From contig NC_079149.1 in assembly GCF_945859685.1 (NCBI RefSeq), forward strand, positions 34,561,043 to 34,625,042: a DNA stretch of 64,000 nt. The letters run 5' to 3'. A program made the position numbers and the translations under genes. Positions 21,066-34,399 of this stretch are shown piece after piece. Every line of letters begins with the position of its first letter. Positions within the stretch are counted from its first letter, which is position 1. The stretch is from Eupeodes corollae. Lineage: Eukaryota; Arthropoda; Insecta; Diptera; Syrphidae. The notes beneath the pieces are model-generated. The model saw only the letters and a list, made by a program, of their open reading frames with translations. It was not told the DNA's origin and ran no database searches.

Positions 21066-21509
21066 TATCCAAATTAATGCATTTGTAAATACCAACGATG
21101 GCCTATATAAAAGAATAAAAATTAAGTACAAGTTAAAGAAACGGGCCAGAAAGGGTTTATGTGTTTTCTATTAGAATCACTTGCTAAACGTATACACATT
21201 ATGCTTATAAAGGTATTACGTACAACCTCTACAACAACTGCTTACGTGTCACTTCATAACTAAAACCCAAAACGCACAAGAGCCTGACTGTAAACAAAAC
21301 ATGAATAGCCATTTCGTGAACCTGTTAGTGAACTATTGAACCAATTAACTATTATTTATCCGTTTTAGACACCCACCTAACTACACAACCAATAAGCTAT
21401 CGTTTTACAATTTAAACATACATTTTCTGCCTCTTTCTTATCTTCAGATAATTTATTTTCCATCCTGGTTCATCTAATATGAAATTAAAATAAAGCTATC
21501 CAAAGGAAA
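21066..21509. other. No gene recognised
   Basis: No supported feature. Confidence 0.45.
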
Positions 21510-21690
21510 AAGCTTTGAACGAACTAGTTGAATACACAAACAATTGTGTTCGTTAAGTATGCCTACAACTATTTTTTATTTCCGGGATGAGTTGTCCTAG
21601 GATGAGTTGTGTCTTGGGATGCAACTAGCTTACCGACAAAAAATGGTGTGTATTCGATAAGTTCATTCAAATACACAAACCATTTCCCTT
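21510..21690. repeat. Inverted-repeat fragment with gtgtattcgataagtt core
   Basis: Contains a near-palindrome ggtgtgtattcgataagttc followed by attcaaatacacaaacc, plus gggatgagttgt motifs. A related palindrome and gggatgagttgt lie at 56835-56960. Probably a hairpin MITE end; no target duplication found. Confidence 0.5.
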
Positions 21691-24609
21691 GAAATAATAT
21701 ATTCCGAGTATTTCATATTTGTATTATAATATAAAAAGTTAAGTTTATTTCAACAAATTATAAATTAATATTCAATAAAATACAATTCGCATAGTCTACG
21801 GAAAATTCTCTTTGTTTTGACACAACGAAATAATAAAATTAGCCATGACAACATACTTAAAACATCTAGACCACGACTGCTATGTTTGATAGCATAATTG
21901 ATCGTGGACTGAAAATCAAAACGGGAAAAGTTAAGATGTTCAGAAGAAGAAGTTGAAGCGCTATGCGCCGCTAGAAATTACTCATGGACTTTACAAGTCT
22001 GAGGACTTGTAAAGTAAGTGATTCGTGTTTTTTTAGACATATGGTTTTCAATTTGACAATACTTTTTTCGGAGTTGGTCTTTTTGACGGCTGTTCCTTGA
22101 TGTACGAGTTTGATCAATTTGGTTTACCATTTAATAAAGAACAAACTTACTCCTGAACAACCTTATTGAAGGACTTTTTTTAATAAATGAATTGTCACTC
22201 TTTACATCTGTTGTTAGCTTTTGAACTTTCTTATGTTGAAGTCTCATAATCAAACCGTTACTAAGCGATTCATTTTAATCAGTTAAGAAAGTCGCTATGA
22301 ATACACAACATACAAATTGTATTTCCCAATAGTTAATTTAGTTTTAATAAAATACAAAAAAATATTCGATTCCTTAGTGATGCATTAAAACCAATAAATT
22401 GAATCCGACATTGATTGATTATATTGTCAAGCTCCATTGTATTGGCTTAACAAAATAAAAATTTTCCAATATCAATATGTATCTACTAAATATAAATACT
22501 TTTGATGATTCAGTGTGATCACATCACATCACAAAACTACGAACTCGTACCTATCGAATAAAATACCATTTTTATTATTTCATTTGTAACCAACAAACAA
22601 ACAAACCTATCGTAATATTGGCATCATCAAGTCTTCTTGGTTGAATGAACACAAAACTTCACAGAGTGTACTCATCGCATCAAAGTAAAATAATGCAACA
22701 AAAATGCATCGTGTACCTGACTTCACTTAACTATCGTGCCAATTAAACGTGCGTCAATATATTTTCAATGGTTTCAATAACATCGATATTATTGTGGCAT
22801 TTATCAATATAGTTATTTCAATATATGCTTAAAACCTATATAAACTTACAAGTTGGCATTTCCACTGTGAGTTGATTAAATAAGTTTACTACAAACAACT
22901 TTCCAAGTGAATCATTCCCTTGGAGGAAAATATACTTTTTTTCACTTATGCGTCGAGGACGTGTAATTAATTAGAAGAATCTTATAGGAAAAGGTGAAGT
23001 CATTGCCCTAAGCATTAGAAATACTTATACTTATGTATATTTTAATTTCAATATTTTTGTAATAAAAATGAAATAATAATTGCAGGAGTAGCTCAATTTT
23101 AATTGGGTGATTAAAATTTCATCATGAAGTTGGTTGTGCTTGTAGATATATCAAAGGAACTTACTTTGGAAATGAAAATTCTTCTCTTTTCTAGTTTTTC
23201 TTTTTCAATTTTTTTTTGAGGAGGAAAGGGAATACATTGTTTGCTTCTATATACAAAATTTTCCCACACTCGAAAATAAGCGATGCACACCTTTGCTTGG
23301 TGGAACATTATAAACAAGTTGTCTAGGGGCCATTTAGGCTATCGAAAGAAAAATTCAGTTCTAATAAAAATGATTTATATCTTCGCGTTTATCGGATCGG
23401 AAGAAAATTGACGCGACAGCGACTGACGTAGTATAGACTTGATGGTGTTGTTTCTTCTATTTATATCTTTAGAAAATAATAATATGCTGACACTTGTACG
23501 CTGTGACGCGAAACGAAATTGGTCTTTGATATGTAAACAAGACAAGGCATCGAAATGTTTTTTTTTCTTTTATTATATTCGAAGAAATATTAGGACTCTT
23601 CTGAAAAATGGCTTGGAAATTTATAGATTTCAGTCGTATGAAGAATTGATATTTTGTTTTTATTTTTCTAGATATCAGCGAAAAAGGTAAAACCTAATGA
23701 GCTGCTGATACATTCGTCTTTAGTATTGTATCGGTCATTTCGTGAAATCATCATTTGACACTTGACACTGTCATCTTTTGACATTAGATAAGCAAAAACT
23801 GTGTCATTGGGCTGGTTCAGACAGTATAAGGGACATTTTTTGCAGTACAATGCATGAACGTACAACTAGTTACATGGCCAAGTGCCATAAGCTTCAATCT
23901 TAGAACTTTACCTCATTAAGCTCTACCAAAAACATAGTCTACAAACAATTTGTCAGCCAAGCTAAAAGTCCATCATGATTTGTATTTTGTATTTCAAGGA
24001 AATATTATCTTTTTTCTTTTCTAACTATGCAAGGAAACCTTGTTCAACTTTTAGTTGAATGAATTGATCAGCTGTCATTTTGACATAAGCGAACTTGACT
24101 TCATAGTAAGGACGACTTTTTTTTAACTAACTTTCCAACAAAGTGGCCTTAATTGGTGTGCATATTTTTGGCACCCAATCAGATACTATAGAATCTTGCC
24201 TTACTTTGAAGTTTCCTTTGTCGATTGAACCTGCTCAATAAAGAAATGGAGCTGTCACTTTTGAAAAGTCTAACTTTTGACATTTGACAATTTAAGACTG
24301 TGTCATGAATAAAAATGGAGTTTATTCAAAGCATTGAAATTGTTAAAATTTCCTTAAAAAATATTAAACATTTTGCAGTTATTTTTAGGTCTACGTGAAA
24401 ATTTTTCTTAGTAAGAGCCCACGTTTGCAGTTTCCTTGTTGATCTTTAGAATATGTCATTTTTTAAAACGATATTGACGCCATTCCATAACCAGCAAAGC
24501 CGCATTTTCATTGATTGGGGACTGGAAATACATAAAATCTATATGGTTTTTATCGAAAGATCATATCCAGCGATGAATCTTGTTTTAACCTCTGAGGCTA
24601 CGTTAATAA
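21691..24609. other. No gene recognised (2.9 kb)
   Basis: AT-rich sequence with scattered tgacatttgacagtt-like phrases between 23740 and 24310. ORFs of 65-83 codons here have low-complexity composition. No terminal repeats or motif could be supported. Confidence 0.45.
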
Positions 24610-24950
24610 GCTTAACTGTCGAAAAATAATAATTAAAAAGCCTTCGCATTTGTAGAGTGCCACTATATATTGCCGTTCTTGGGCTCGGTTTGAAAACGAG
24701 GCTGCTTCAATATTCACATGCGTGCCAGCTAAGCAACAAGCTTTTTGTCGAAGAGATGATTGAAATTGACCAACGAGGCCTTGTGATTTAACTTCTTTAG
24801 ACTTCTTTGTTTGGGACCGCTTAAAAGTTAGTTCTATGGCAATTCTCCTCAATTGATTGCGGACCTTTAGCTAGCAATTCGTTAGGATATCGAGGACAAA
24901 TTGATATTGTGCTGTTATTCTAACCGTTTCAATCATATCTTTAATAAAGT
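24610..24950 (-). pseudogene. Possible PIF/Harbinger transposase relic
   Basis: The minus-strand frame at 24852-24598 includes QKACCLAGTHVNIEAASFSN followed by RAQERQYIVALYKCEGF. This recalls the D-G-T-H-V-x-I-x-A-P segment and the N-R-A-x-E-R-x-x-x-x-x-L-x-K-C-R segment of Harbinger DDE transposases. The two are abnormally close together, so an internal deletion would be needed. The match is from memory of the family pattern only; MITEs of this superfamily are present in the window. Confidence 0.3.
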
Positions 24951-26389
24951 TTTCTATAATTAAAGACAAATCTTCCTTCTATCAATAAAATAAACATCCT
25001 CTAATTTTTCTTAAAAAGTACTTTTTTGTAATGGTATTAAAAACAAACCACTTATTTTGAAACTTTATTTAAGCTACCTTACTTTGTTTTCGATATAATT
25101 GAGACAAAAGTCAGTTTTGACTTTACCAATTTCTTGAAAAAGTTCTAATCTCTACAACTTGGTTTATTGAAAAAATACATCTTCGTTCTTACTCATTTTA
25201 AGTATCAAGTTCTAAAGCGTTAGAACTGTCATTATGACTTCAATTTGAGATAGAACTCTAATTTATTAGAACATCGAATTAAGAAGTTTAGGATGTTTTT
25301 ACTCGGTTTAGCAATGTTTTTACTCGGTTAAGCAATGTTTTTACTTCTTCCAAAACCCGTTTTTTTTAGATTAAATTTTATATTGAAATTTTTCAGATCA
25401 CAGGGCATTTAATGTGCAATACTAGAACATTTTTTGACCACGAACCGTAAGCCTGCCCAAAAGGAGATAAGACCGATGGAAACTAACATCCATAGCTTTA
25501 GTATAACTCCCATGTCTGGGCTGATGCTCCTGCAACTTATTTCAGTCTTGGATAGTATTGAACATAGGTCATTTAAATAGATTGGTGATGATACAATCGT
25601 TGAATTATATACGTCGCTTGAGCATCACCGGTAAGTTACTTGTCTTTCTATTCTTTACTGATATTATTTTAGCGGATTGAGCTCTAGTGAAATAGTCCGT
25701 TACATTCCTCTTCTCAAGCAAGACAACAGTGATACTCGAGGTTCCAGAAATACTCATCAGTATACTTTCAAGCATAGAGATTCGTTCATTAGCCATACTA
25801 AGTGAATGTGAAATGCTTTCGCACACTTTCTCTTTCGCAGTCATTCCAATATTCAGGAATTCAAAAGCAATTTGCACCGACACGTTCTTTCAAAACCTAT
25901 CTGCTTTTTTTCATGCGCGTGCCTTAACATTAAAAGGGCATCAAATATCTCCTTAGTGTTCGCTTATTATACAAAATCATGTGCACTCAAGGAATTATTT
26001 AAAAATATGGACTTTCCTTTCAAACCATTTACATTTTCTATTTTGTGTGATATTGTTGCATTTTGTATAATTTTCTGGCTGAATCTACTAAGTTTCTAGA
26101 ACTCAAAATGGTTTTAAACCAAGTTCTACAGGATTAGATGTGAAGAAATGCTCGAATTCTACATATTTTCAAAATAAAGTTCCAAGGATAGAACGAGTTT
26201 TTAATTTATTTTAGAACTTCCTCGAGCAATCGGCCGTTTAAGTTTTATTTTGTCTGTCTATTGAATTTTTCTTAAAATCAAATGCGTCATTTTTCCAAAG
26301 GTTATCTTATTTTGGATTGCTATTATCAGAAACCACTTAAATGATTTTGTTGAAAATTCACATGTGTATAAAATATAAACAGACTTCTC
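24951..26389. other. No gene recognised
   Basis: Holds a 92-codon minus frame (25883-25605) with a coiled-coil-like SMANERISMLESILMSISG segment that might be the partner DNA-binding ORF of the Harbinger-like relic. Evidence is too thin to call it. Several gttctaga/agaactt repeats lie at 25140-25290 and 26095-26215. Confidence 0.35.
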
Positions 26390-26480
26390 CTTAAGGACAT
26401 GAATTTAGACTTTCGGGACCTTGAAACTATAAAATGTTCAATTATAAAAATTAGATCAATTACAATAATAATAAAAAAAA
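26390..26480 (-). repeat. Repeat B fragment
   Basis: ttcgggaccttgaaactat and attagatcaattacaata correspond to the terminal module in minus orientation (as 6645-6803). Confidence 0.5.
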
Positions 26481-26800
26481 AAAATGTAACATTTTAAAAA
26501 TTTGATAAAGTGTTAAATAGAATTATTATATTATCATTTTTTTAATAAATAGTTAAAGCTTTAAGAATCACTTCTAAAATTGTAGTACTCTGCTAAACAC
26601 AATATAATAGGTTCGCAGCTTTTACAAGAGAAAAGACTTTTTCTCCAGAATAGAGCTTTGCAAAAAGCTTTTTTTCATTTGTATTCTGAAATCATGTCTC
26701 ATTATTGATCTGTTTACAAGAAAGAGACAAATTAAAATGTGTCCTAACGGTAAATTGCAAGCACACTATGAAATACAATTAAAAAAAGAGCATTTCCCAT

Positions 26801-27865
26801 CGGTCAATAGAATAGGTTCATCTCCTTTAAAGTTAGTTCTGGTTCAGAATTTGTAAAGATCAGTGCGTGAAATGTTTACAAAGTGAAGTTAAATTATTCA
26901 AAATACAATTTAAAGAAAAAGCACAGTGCCTTAATTCGGGAGAAAAAATCTAAATAAAACCATACGCAGAACAAAGTTTAAGTGCGCGTTTAGTTGCCAA
27001 GAAATTGGAAGATCACAAAATGTTGTGAGCAATTTTTTGAAAAAAAAAAAGAAAACTATGGGAAGAAAGGAGATTGATTGCTCGACTGGCGTCCAATTCA
27101 CCAGCTCCTCAAATTAAGACATCATCTGGAACAACAAGCATTTCCACGATTAAGAGAGTGATTAGAAGTGCCCCAAACATCAAGCGCATGAAACTGAAGA
27201 AGAAGCTTCCACTTAACCCACAAAGAAAGGAAAAGCGGCGCAACATGCCATGGAAAAAAAAATGAGTGGAACAAAATTTAATCTCAATGACCCGGACGGA
27301 TTAAATAATTATTACCATGATCTACGAAAAGAAAAATGATTTTTGCTGCGTCATAATAGCCGTGAATGTGGTGTTATGGTTCGGGGTGCAATTTCGTATT
27401 TTGGAACTATTGAGTTGGAATTTCCATCTTTACGAATGACGGCAAATTCATAAAAAAGCATTCTTAAAAGGGCTTTTACGAAATTCAGTGAAATGTAAAT
27501 GGTCTTTTCAGCAGGATAACGCCCCTATCCATACCGCCAGAGTTGTAAAAGCCTGGATAAACCAACAAAACGTTGAATTGTTGGAATAGCCTCCCTACTC
27601 ATCATACCTAAATATTATTGAGAATGTTTGGGGATAGCTCGTCCGTGAAGTTTACAAATCTGGGCAACAATTTGAAGACACAAAATCACTAACAAAAGCA
27701 ATAAAACAAGAATTTTTGAGGTAACGCTAATATAGGAGGGTCAATTTATAACTAAATTAATTTAAAAAATGGCTAGATTTAAAAAAAAATTATTTTTGTT
27801 TTGATTTTCCCTTCATTTTCTTTATATTTTCCCAATGAATACAAGTAAACCTATTCTATTGACTG
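26801..27865 (+). mobile_element. Tc1/Tc3-type DNA transposon relic (1065 bp)
   Basis: Inverted ends: cggtcaatagaataggttca at 26801 and its inverse (acctattctattgactg) ending at 27865. Between them is a decayed DD34E transposase. Conserved pieces include a paired-like N-terminus (RKVARKLGRSQNVVSNFLKK near 26985-27045), LWFGVQFRILELLSWNF, and WSFQQDNAPIHTARVVKAW (second aspartate near 27514). It continues with VELLE, a stop in place of W, PPYSSYLNIIENVWG (catalytic E, 34 residues after the D) and LVREVYKSGQQFEDTKSLTK. Many stops and shifts make it inactive. The expected TA duplications are eroded (at/at). Confidence 0.82.
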
Positions 27866-29740
27866 ATTAAATGGCAATTTATTTGAATACATTGCAGGAA
27901 ACGTTTCAAATTCAACGTTATTATTATTTTAGGTTTGCCTCTTTCTTATAAATAGGTAAAGGTATGCTTTGAAAATTCACCGACAAAAATATTCAAAAAT
28001 ATTTTGAAAAACATTGAGTTAAAAATAAAGCACGTTAATCATTGGCGAAAGGGTTTTAAGTAGATTCTGATAAACAAAAGCAAATTCATGCGACCAAGTG
28101 GTATTCTCAATTTTTAAACAATCCGCGTAAATTCTAGCTTTTTGCCATTTTTCGCGAGAATCAACCCTGTCTGGATAAAAAGGAATCCCTTAAGACAAGA
28201 CGAATGCATCAAATATATCTATGCAATGCATGCACGGTTTCATGCTTGATGTACTACAATAAAAGTAGGAACTTCTGGTGCCTATTCCCACCTTCATCCA
28301 TATCTACAAACATATATTGTAGATATAAGCATTTTAATTTTTAAATACATTTTCATTTTTTCCCATGACGGTATACATAGCAGGTATGATTAAAAGACTG
28401 ACTTTATATAAAGCCTTGGGAAATACGACAAGAAAAATTGTCTGTGAAAATTTCAATCAAAGCAAAATTAAGTACGTTCTTAATAAAAAATTAAATTAGT
28501 TTTATTATACTAAAAAACGGGAGGAGTATACCTGCGATATGTAAACTAAAACGACTTTTGACGACGACGACGTGTTCCCGAATATTATAAAGATTGTTTC
28601 ATGTTCATATGATGGCGACCCCTTTTTCTTTTGCCTTTTTTGATTTCGCAGAAATAAAAGAAAACGGAATCGGGATCATTTGACACTCTCGCCTTTTATC
28701 ATAACAAAGGAAATTAAGTGAACTGTGATAAGTTGTGATGTGAGTATAGCTTTATAGCTTCCAAAAATTTCATAAAGCAGAGAGTGCAAAAGGCCTTTGT
28801 GCTATTTTTAATACGAGTATAAGCGAATGTTGACTCAACCTAATGTCACTTTTTGATTTACCCTTTTTTGATGCCATTGATGCTTATGCGGGGTTTACAC
28901 TGAACGAACTATGGGAGACTTCATGCATAGAGTGTGCCATCTAGTGGTTACATATATTAAATCATAGGTTATTTTGACACTGACAGCTGTTTCCTGATCG
29001 AAATCTTGACAGAAAGTCAATATTATTTTTTCGCTATTTCGCTTATCTGTCAATTTTAAGTGAGATTTTTTTGAATATACTTTCTGAGGTATCAAATTGA
29101 TACGTAATCGTAAATTTGTTTGTCTTTTTCTCAGTGTTCTTTTATAGAAATAAATTATCAGCGATGACAGCGCTAATTTCATATACAAAACGAGTATAAC
29201 CCCAACATAAGGGGGAATGTGCATTGCATATAGGTTTTGTAATAATGGAATCACCATCTTAATTGAGTAATTCAATTTAATTTAAATGTTTATTATTATA
29301 GTGTGATACACTTAACGAGTTTATTTTGGTATGAAAATGCTTTTTTTTGTCTGTTCAATTAGGCATGAAATGGATGAATGATGATGGAAGAGTGTTTGAT
29401 GAGTGACACTTGAAAAGTTAAAAGGAACACATCATTCTTTATACTCTCTCTTTATGCCCAGAAGTATAAATGTGTAATTCAATTTTTTTTGAAGGTAATT
29501 ACTTAGTTGGTTTGGAAAATCGGGTGTTTTTGAGAGGTATGAACTTTTATAGTGATATCTGTCAAACTAGCTGTCATAGAAACAAAGTGTGTCCATCTTT
29601 ATTCTGGTTACTTTGGGAAATCGAAAATACACCAAAACAATATCTACAAATGAAATTCATTCTTTTTCATAATTCACACTCTGTTTGCCAAACTCATAGA
29701 GCACTTCTATCGTTAAATGATCTACAGCGATGATTCCAAA
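27866..29740. other. No gene recognised (1.9 kb)
   Basis: AT-rich. A 126-codon minus frame at 29275-28895 has no recognisable domain. No terminal repeats seen. Confidence 0.4.
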
Positions 29741-30450
29741 GGCTAAGGGTAGGTCAAAAAGTTTGCGGAATGGAGTAGTTGGAGTAGCCCTGGGGAATTT
29801 TTTGTACCTCATATTGTTTGGACATTTACTACAGGGAAATTTATGCCAAGCTTTGGTTTAAATTAGGTGATTTTTGTTTGAGATTTTGCTGAGTGCGTAA
29901 GTCAATCCGAGAGAAAAATATTATTATGGAAAAAATTGAGTTTCAGGCAGTGATAGAGTTCTTGACAATAAACAAGATCTTCTCGCAAGCTTTTGAATAT
30001 CTCTGGGGATGAATCTTGGGTTAATCATTTTGAGCATGTGTCAAAACAAGAGTCGATGCAATTGCGAAAAGAGGAGAAGACCCTTCTGAGAAGTTTAAGG
30101 TATTACAATCGGCTGGAAAACTCATGGCTACAATCTTTTGGTATTCAAAGGGGACTTTGCTTATTGATTACAAGGAAAAAAGTGTCAATATAACCAGCAG
30201 ATACTTCTCAAACATCCTACATAATTTAAAAGAAGCCATCATAGAAAAAAGGAGATGAAAATTGACAAGAACAATGGACCGATGATGAACAGAAGAAGTC
30301 ATCAATTTCTGCCTATTTTGAAGGACTTGACAAATCATTTTTGTCCAATCGATTTGAAAAATGCATTAGGGTCAAGGGAGAGTATTTAGAAAAGGAAAAA
30401 TAAAAATCCCCCTTCCCTTCCAATCCCGGAACTTTTTACCCACCTTCGTA
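29741..30450 (+). mobile_element. Internally deleted mariner (DD34D type)
   Basis: Ends are gggtaggtcaaaaagtttgc at the left and, inverted, gggtaaaaagttccggg at the right. The interior reads, across frame changes, NISGDESWVNHFEHVSKQES (first catalytic aspartate in GDE), MQLRKEEKTLL, then (other frame) KFKVLQSAGKLMATIFWYSK and LLIDYKEKSVNITSRYFSNI. It then jumps to AYFEGLDKSF and KCIRVKGEYLEK of the extreme C-terminus. The second and third catalytic residues are lost in an internal deletion of roughly 300 bp, so it is a non-autonomous derivative. Confidence 0.8.
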
Positions 30451-30526
30451 TATTCATTTGTCTTAAATCCGAAATTAGTGCCAATATTTCCATGAATGAC
30501 GAACGCTAGAGGAAAATTATACACAA

Positions 30527-30760
30527 TACCCGTGTTTTTTTAGAATTCTATAAATAGTACAGTAGAAAATTCCCAAGAAAACGCATCGGCAGTAGCCAAA
30601 TTTTTTGTATTTAAAAATTGGTAAAACTGAAACAAGATCTGTCAAAATAATAATAAAAAAACACACAAATAGAAGAAAGTTTTCTGTAAATCAAAAGTTA
30701 AAATCAAATATTAAAAAAATAACTAAAACTAATAAAATGGACTATTTTCAATTTTCTTCG
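30527..30760 (+). repeat. Dispersed repeat A, copy 3 (5' part only)
   Basis: Shares tacccgtg, acagtagaaaattcccaag, aaaacgcatcggcagtagcc and tttaaaaattggtaaaactg with copies 1 and 2, and, with copy 2, a run ending in taataaaATGGAC. The second block is absent. Confidence 0.7.
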
Positions 30761-31259
30761 TCCTTCATCGAAATATTGGAACGAATTTAACAACAAATTT
30801 AATTGAATTTAACAATAAAGAGTATTTTTCCAGGCGTATGGTTTTCCTGAAGAAATAAAACTCATATAATTTGAGTTTGTGTCCAAGAATTTGCTTTTCT
30901 GGTTGAAAAAATATTTTGGGAAAGTTTCAACAGCAACTAATTTATAAATTTAAGCTGAGAGCTTCAATTTTCGACCACTTTTTTCCGTATTCAACTTTGT
31001 TTTTGTTACCATACGGCCCATCAATAACGTGCAGAATAATCTCTTTCAAGGCGTAAATCTTCTCGGACTTATATATGCATAGATAAGGAAAATGAAATGA
31101 CAAACCAAACTGAACATAAATCAAGTGACAGCTGTCAAAAACAATACCTCTGAAACAAATATTGCCAGATTGAAAGTCACACGTCAAAACAATTAGCAAA
31201 ACACAAGCGTCCACAGGTTTTTCTTCAAACCCACCTCTGTCTATCAACTCCTACTCTCA
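30761..31259. other. No gene recognised
   Basis: A 101-codon minus frame overlaps here without any motif. Confidence 0.4.
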
Positions 31260-32307
31260 CCTCCCCGTGGTGAACATCGAGTGCCTAGTAACTAAACTGG
31301 AGATTGGGTTTCAACCCCAGTGTAAATTTGTTGGGGGTAGCAAACGAGAGAAGGGGGGGGGGGAGTGTTTCCACTAAGGCACCTTATCCAGGCGGCAGCG
31401 GACGAATTTCCGAGATGGAATCAACGGTGGCGTCTACAGTTCCAGTAAGGCTGAACTACTTAGTGAGCACCTTATAGGGCTTCTACGACTTATTAAGGGA
31501 CCAGGCCTATGAGGAGCGGTTTATCGCCGTCATTGGATTTATATTAAGGATCTGGCCCTCCAGGTTGGGGATTTTACCGTTGGGGTGACTTCCTGACCAC
31601 GTACAAATATCCTAGTAGCGAAGCACTAACAAGCCTCGGATACGGACGGATTTTATATTGAAAACACACGCTAACGGATTAAGGACAACGAACTTTGAAT
31701 ATGCACGTGGAATGTTAGGTCCCTTAACAGGCCACGTGCGGCCGAAGAATTAGCGGATGCCCTAGACTGCTATAAAGCCGACAGCACTGCCATCCAGATA
31801 ATACGATGGGATGGGCCGGGTAAAAAGAGGATGAAAAACTGCGACATTTACTATGGTGATTTTTACCGAGAAAACCAACAGCGCTTATTTGGATGCGGCT
31901 TTGTCATTGGAGCCAGACTAAGGCAAGAAGTCTTGAGGTGCATCAACGAGCGCCTCATGATCATCCGCATCAAGGCTAAACTCGGCAACATTAGCCTGAT
32001 ATGCATGCACGCCCCCAAAGAAGAGAAAGATGACAACACCAAAGATATGTTCTTCGAGCTCTTATAGACAAAACATATGAGCAGTGTCCTACCTACGATA
32101 TTAAAATTGTCCTGGGTGACTTTAATGCCAAGCTAGGAAGGGAAGATATCTTTGGTGGAATAATCGGAAAAAACAGCGTGGACAACACTTCCGACAACGG
32201 ATTCAGGCTCATAAACTTTGCTACGAGGCGAAACGTCATGGTAGCCAGTACGCGTTTTCCAACCTTAACATCCACAAAGGAACTTGGAGTTCTCCAGATC
32301 AATATTT
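31260..32307 (+). mobile_element. 5' half of an RTE element: leader and endonuclease
   Basis: A GC-richer 5' leader (about 31260-31690) precedes the apurinic-like endonuclease domain, readable from 31702: CTWNVRSLNRPRAAEELADA, QIIRWDGPGKKRMKNCDIYY, FGCGFVIGARLRQEVLRC and NISLICMHAPKEEKD. Then, after a small indel near 32060, it reads YDIKIVLGDFNAKLGREDIF and FRLINFATRRNVMVASTRF. The GDFNAK motif with its catalytic D and N is intact. The catalytic glutamate of Q-E-x-R-W is replaced (QIIRW). The copy stops abruptly near 32307, before the RT domain. It is the 5' complement of the 3' copies elsewhere in this window and apparently the same family. Confidence 0.85.
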
Positions 32308-34399
32308 AAAAAAGCTGCTAATAAATTTATTATATCAAATTTTAACTTGAATATTGCCTATAGGTGATCAAAATGTATCCCATATCAGTATTTTCATAAG
32401 TTTTCAAAATATTGAAGTAAAAACAAAATTATTTTACCATTTACTTAAAAGATCACACTTTGTTGTATAAAATTCTGTTCTTAAGAATTTGTTGACATCA
32501 TAAAATACTTTGTTTTCCAGTTTCATTAAAATAAACGGTTATTTGATTTTGCCGCATTTTATGTCAGGAATGGTAAATTTACATGATATCCATAAGACAA
32601 CACAACATTACACAAAAATGTAAATTCCCCATGCCGCAATGTAAATTTTGCGAATTATCCTTAAAGCATCCCAATCCACGTCCTCTATACATTATAAGCA
32701 AAAAGGTCTCATGTATTTTATGTTCAAGGACTCAATTTTCATATCCTCATTTGTAAAACATTGTAGGTCAGCTTGTTTTATTAAAAATGATGGTCAGTCA
32801 AAAATTCTCTGAACCACACCGTTGATATTTTTTCCATTAATATGCCTTAAGTGGCACACTTTCTTTGCAGCCCTTATTATTGCCTTGAAATACAAGGGAT
32901 GTTGAAATTATGTCAAAGAAGTCATAAAGATTCTTTTAACCTTTATTTTACAGACTACACACAAAATTACAAACTCTTAGTTATTCCTTCAATAGTTTTA
33001 TCAATAAAAGATCAAAAGTTATTGCAAGGTTATTCTTTTAACTAACCTTGAGTACTATTTTTCCAATAAGTATTCTGAAACGATTTCTTGACGTAACGTT
33101 TTTCACATATAAAGGATTTTCTCTGAATTTTCTTGACTTCCAATCATTCACTTATATTAACTTTTTCCAAAAATTAAAAATCTCATCACATATCTAGATT
33201 GTTCGCTAATCCTTCTTTATTAAACAAACTCAATTAAAGAAACAAAACAAGATTTTTCCTTTTCAAAAACTTCAAGAACTTTTCCAAAAAGTTCTTTAAC
33301 GAACAAAAAGAAAAAAAAAAACAAATAAATTAAAACACACGCATAAACAACTTGAACTTCAACAATATAGTATAATTACGTGCTTTTCCATTTTAATGCA
33401 TCCCTTCCCTATCCCATGAGCCTCATCCAAAAAGTCGGTCGTTAGGTTGGTCGTTCCAGTGTCTCCTTTTTGAGTGTCTGTTAATATCGATTTTTAAAGC
33501 ATGAGGGAAAAACCTTGACCTAAAGTCCAAAAAAGAAAAATGTTGTTCCTCTACTGACCCAACTCATGCTTGAGGATGCCGGAAATGTCCTGAATCGAAT
33601 GGAATTAATGACTTGTGCAATAAATTTCAACTTTTGCATAATATAAAGAGAAATCCAAGACACGACCACGATTATTCAAAGTCGATAGCTCGATAACAGT
33701 GAGTCTGAGTCTGAGCCATCGTCTCCCAATGACGACGCCGCGACGACATACAGCTGGAGACCTGGAGGCGATGAAGACGGAATCAACATAACTAACCATT
33801 AAAAGAACACGAAGTGCATTAGTTTCCACGTAGCTAATTTATTTTTTTTTCGTCATTGCAAAATTAATAATTCGTTATGCTTTACGCAATTTAGATTGAA
33901 CACAAAATTTAATTAAATAAATTAATTGCTTCCAATCAATTTTCATTTTCAACTTTTAATTTTTTTTTCTCAGAACTTAAATTAATTATAATTAAAATGA
34001 TCACACTCTTGCTTTTGTTTTCTTCGTTCTATTTTTTTAAATTTTTTTCTTTAAGTTTTAATGACATCATAAATTCTAGTCGAGTTGTTTCCATTCGATT
34101 AATAACCAAAGAAATCAAGCAATTATTAATTCAATGAGTGATTAGATGCTTTGCGAAGCTTTTAGCAATCAAAAAATATTGTATTATGAGTAATTTGCCG
34201 AAATAATAATTTTTATTTTCATACTAATTGGATCATGTAATAAAAATATCGCGTGCATAATTTCTTTCGATGGGTGTGTATGTATTTTAATGTGATTGAT
34301 GTAGAGATTTACATGGGTACAGTAAAAACTCTCATTGGGGATAGTGGAAGTCAAAATAATAGCAGCGTAATCTCCCCATTAATTCTAGTACAATAAAAC
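32308..34399. other. No gene recognised (2.1 kb)
   Basis: Largely AT-rich. A somewhat GC-richer patch at 33650-33800 (cgacgacgacgcc-like) has a 74-codon minus frame without motif. Nothing else supported. Confidence 0.45.

Noticed and set aside
27074..27265. 63-codon basic ORF inside the Tc-like element
   Set aside because: It uses a shifted frame of the decayed transposase; the conserved peptides lie in other frames.
28895..29275. 126-codon minus-strand ORF
   Set aside because: No recognisable motif and basic, low-information composition; no neighbouring gene structure.
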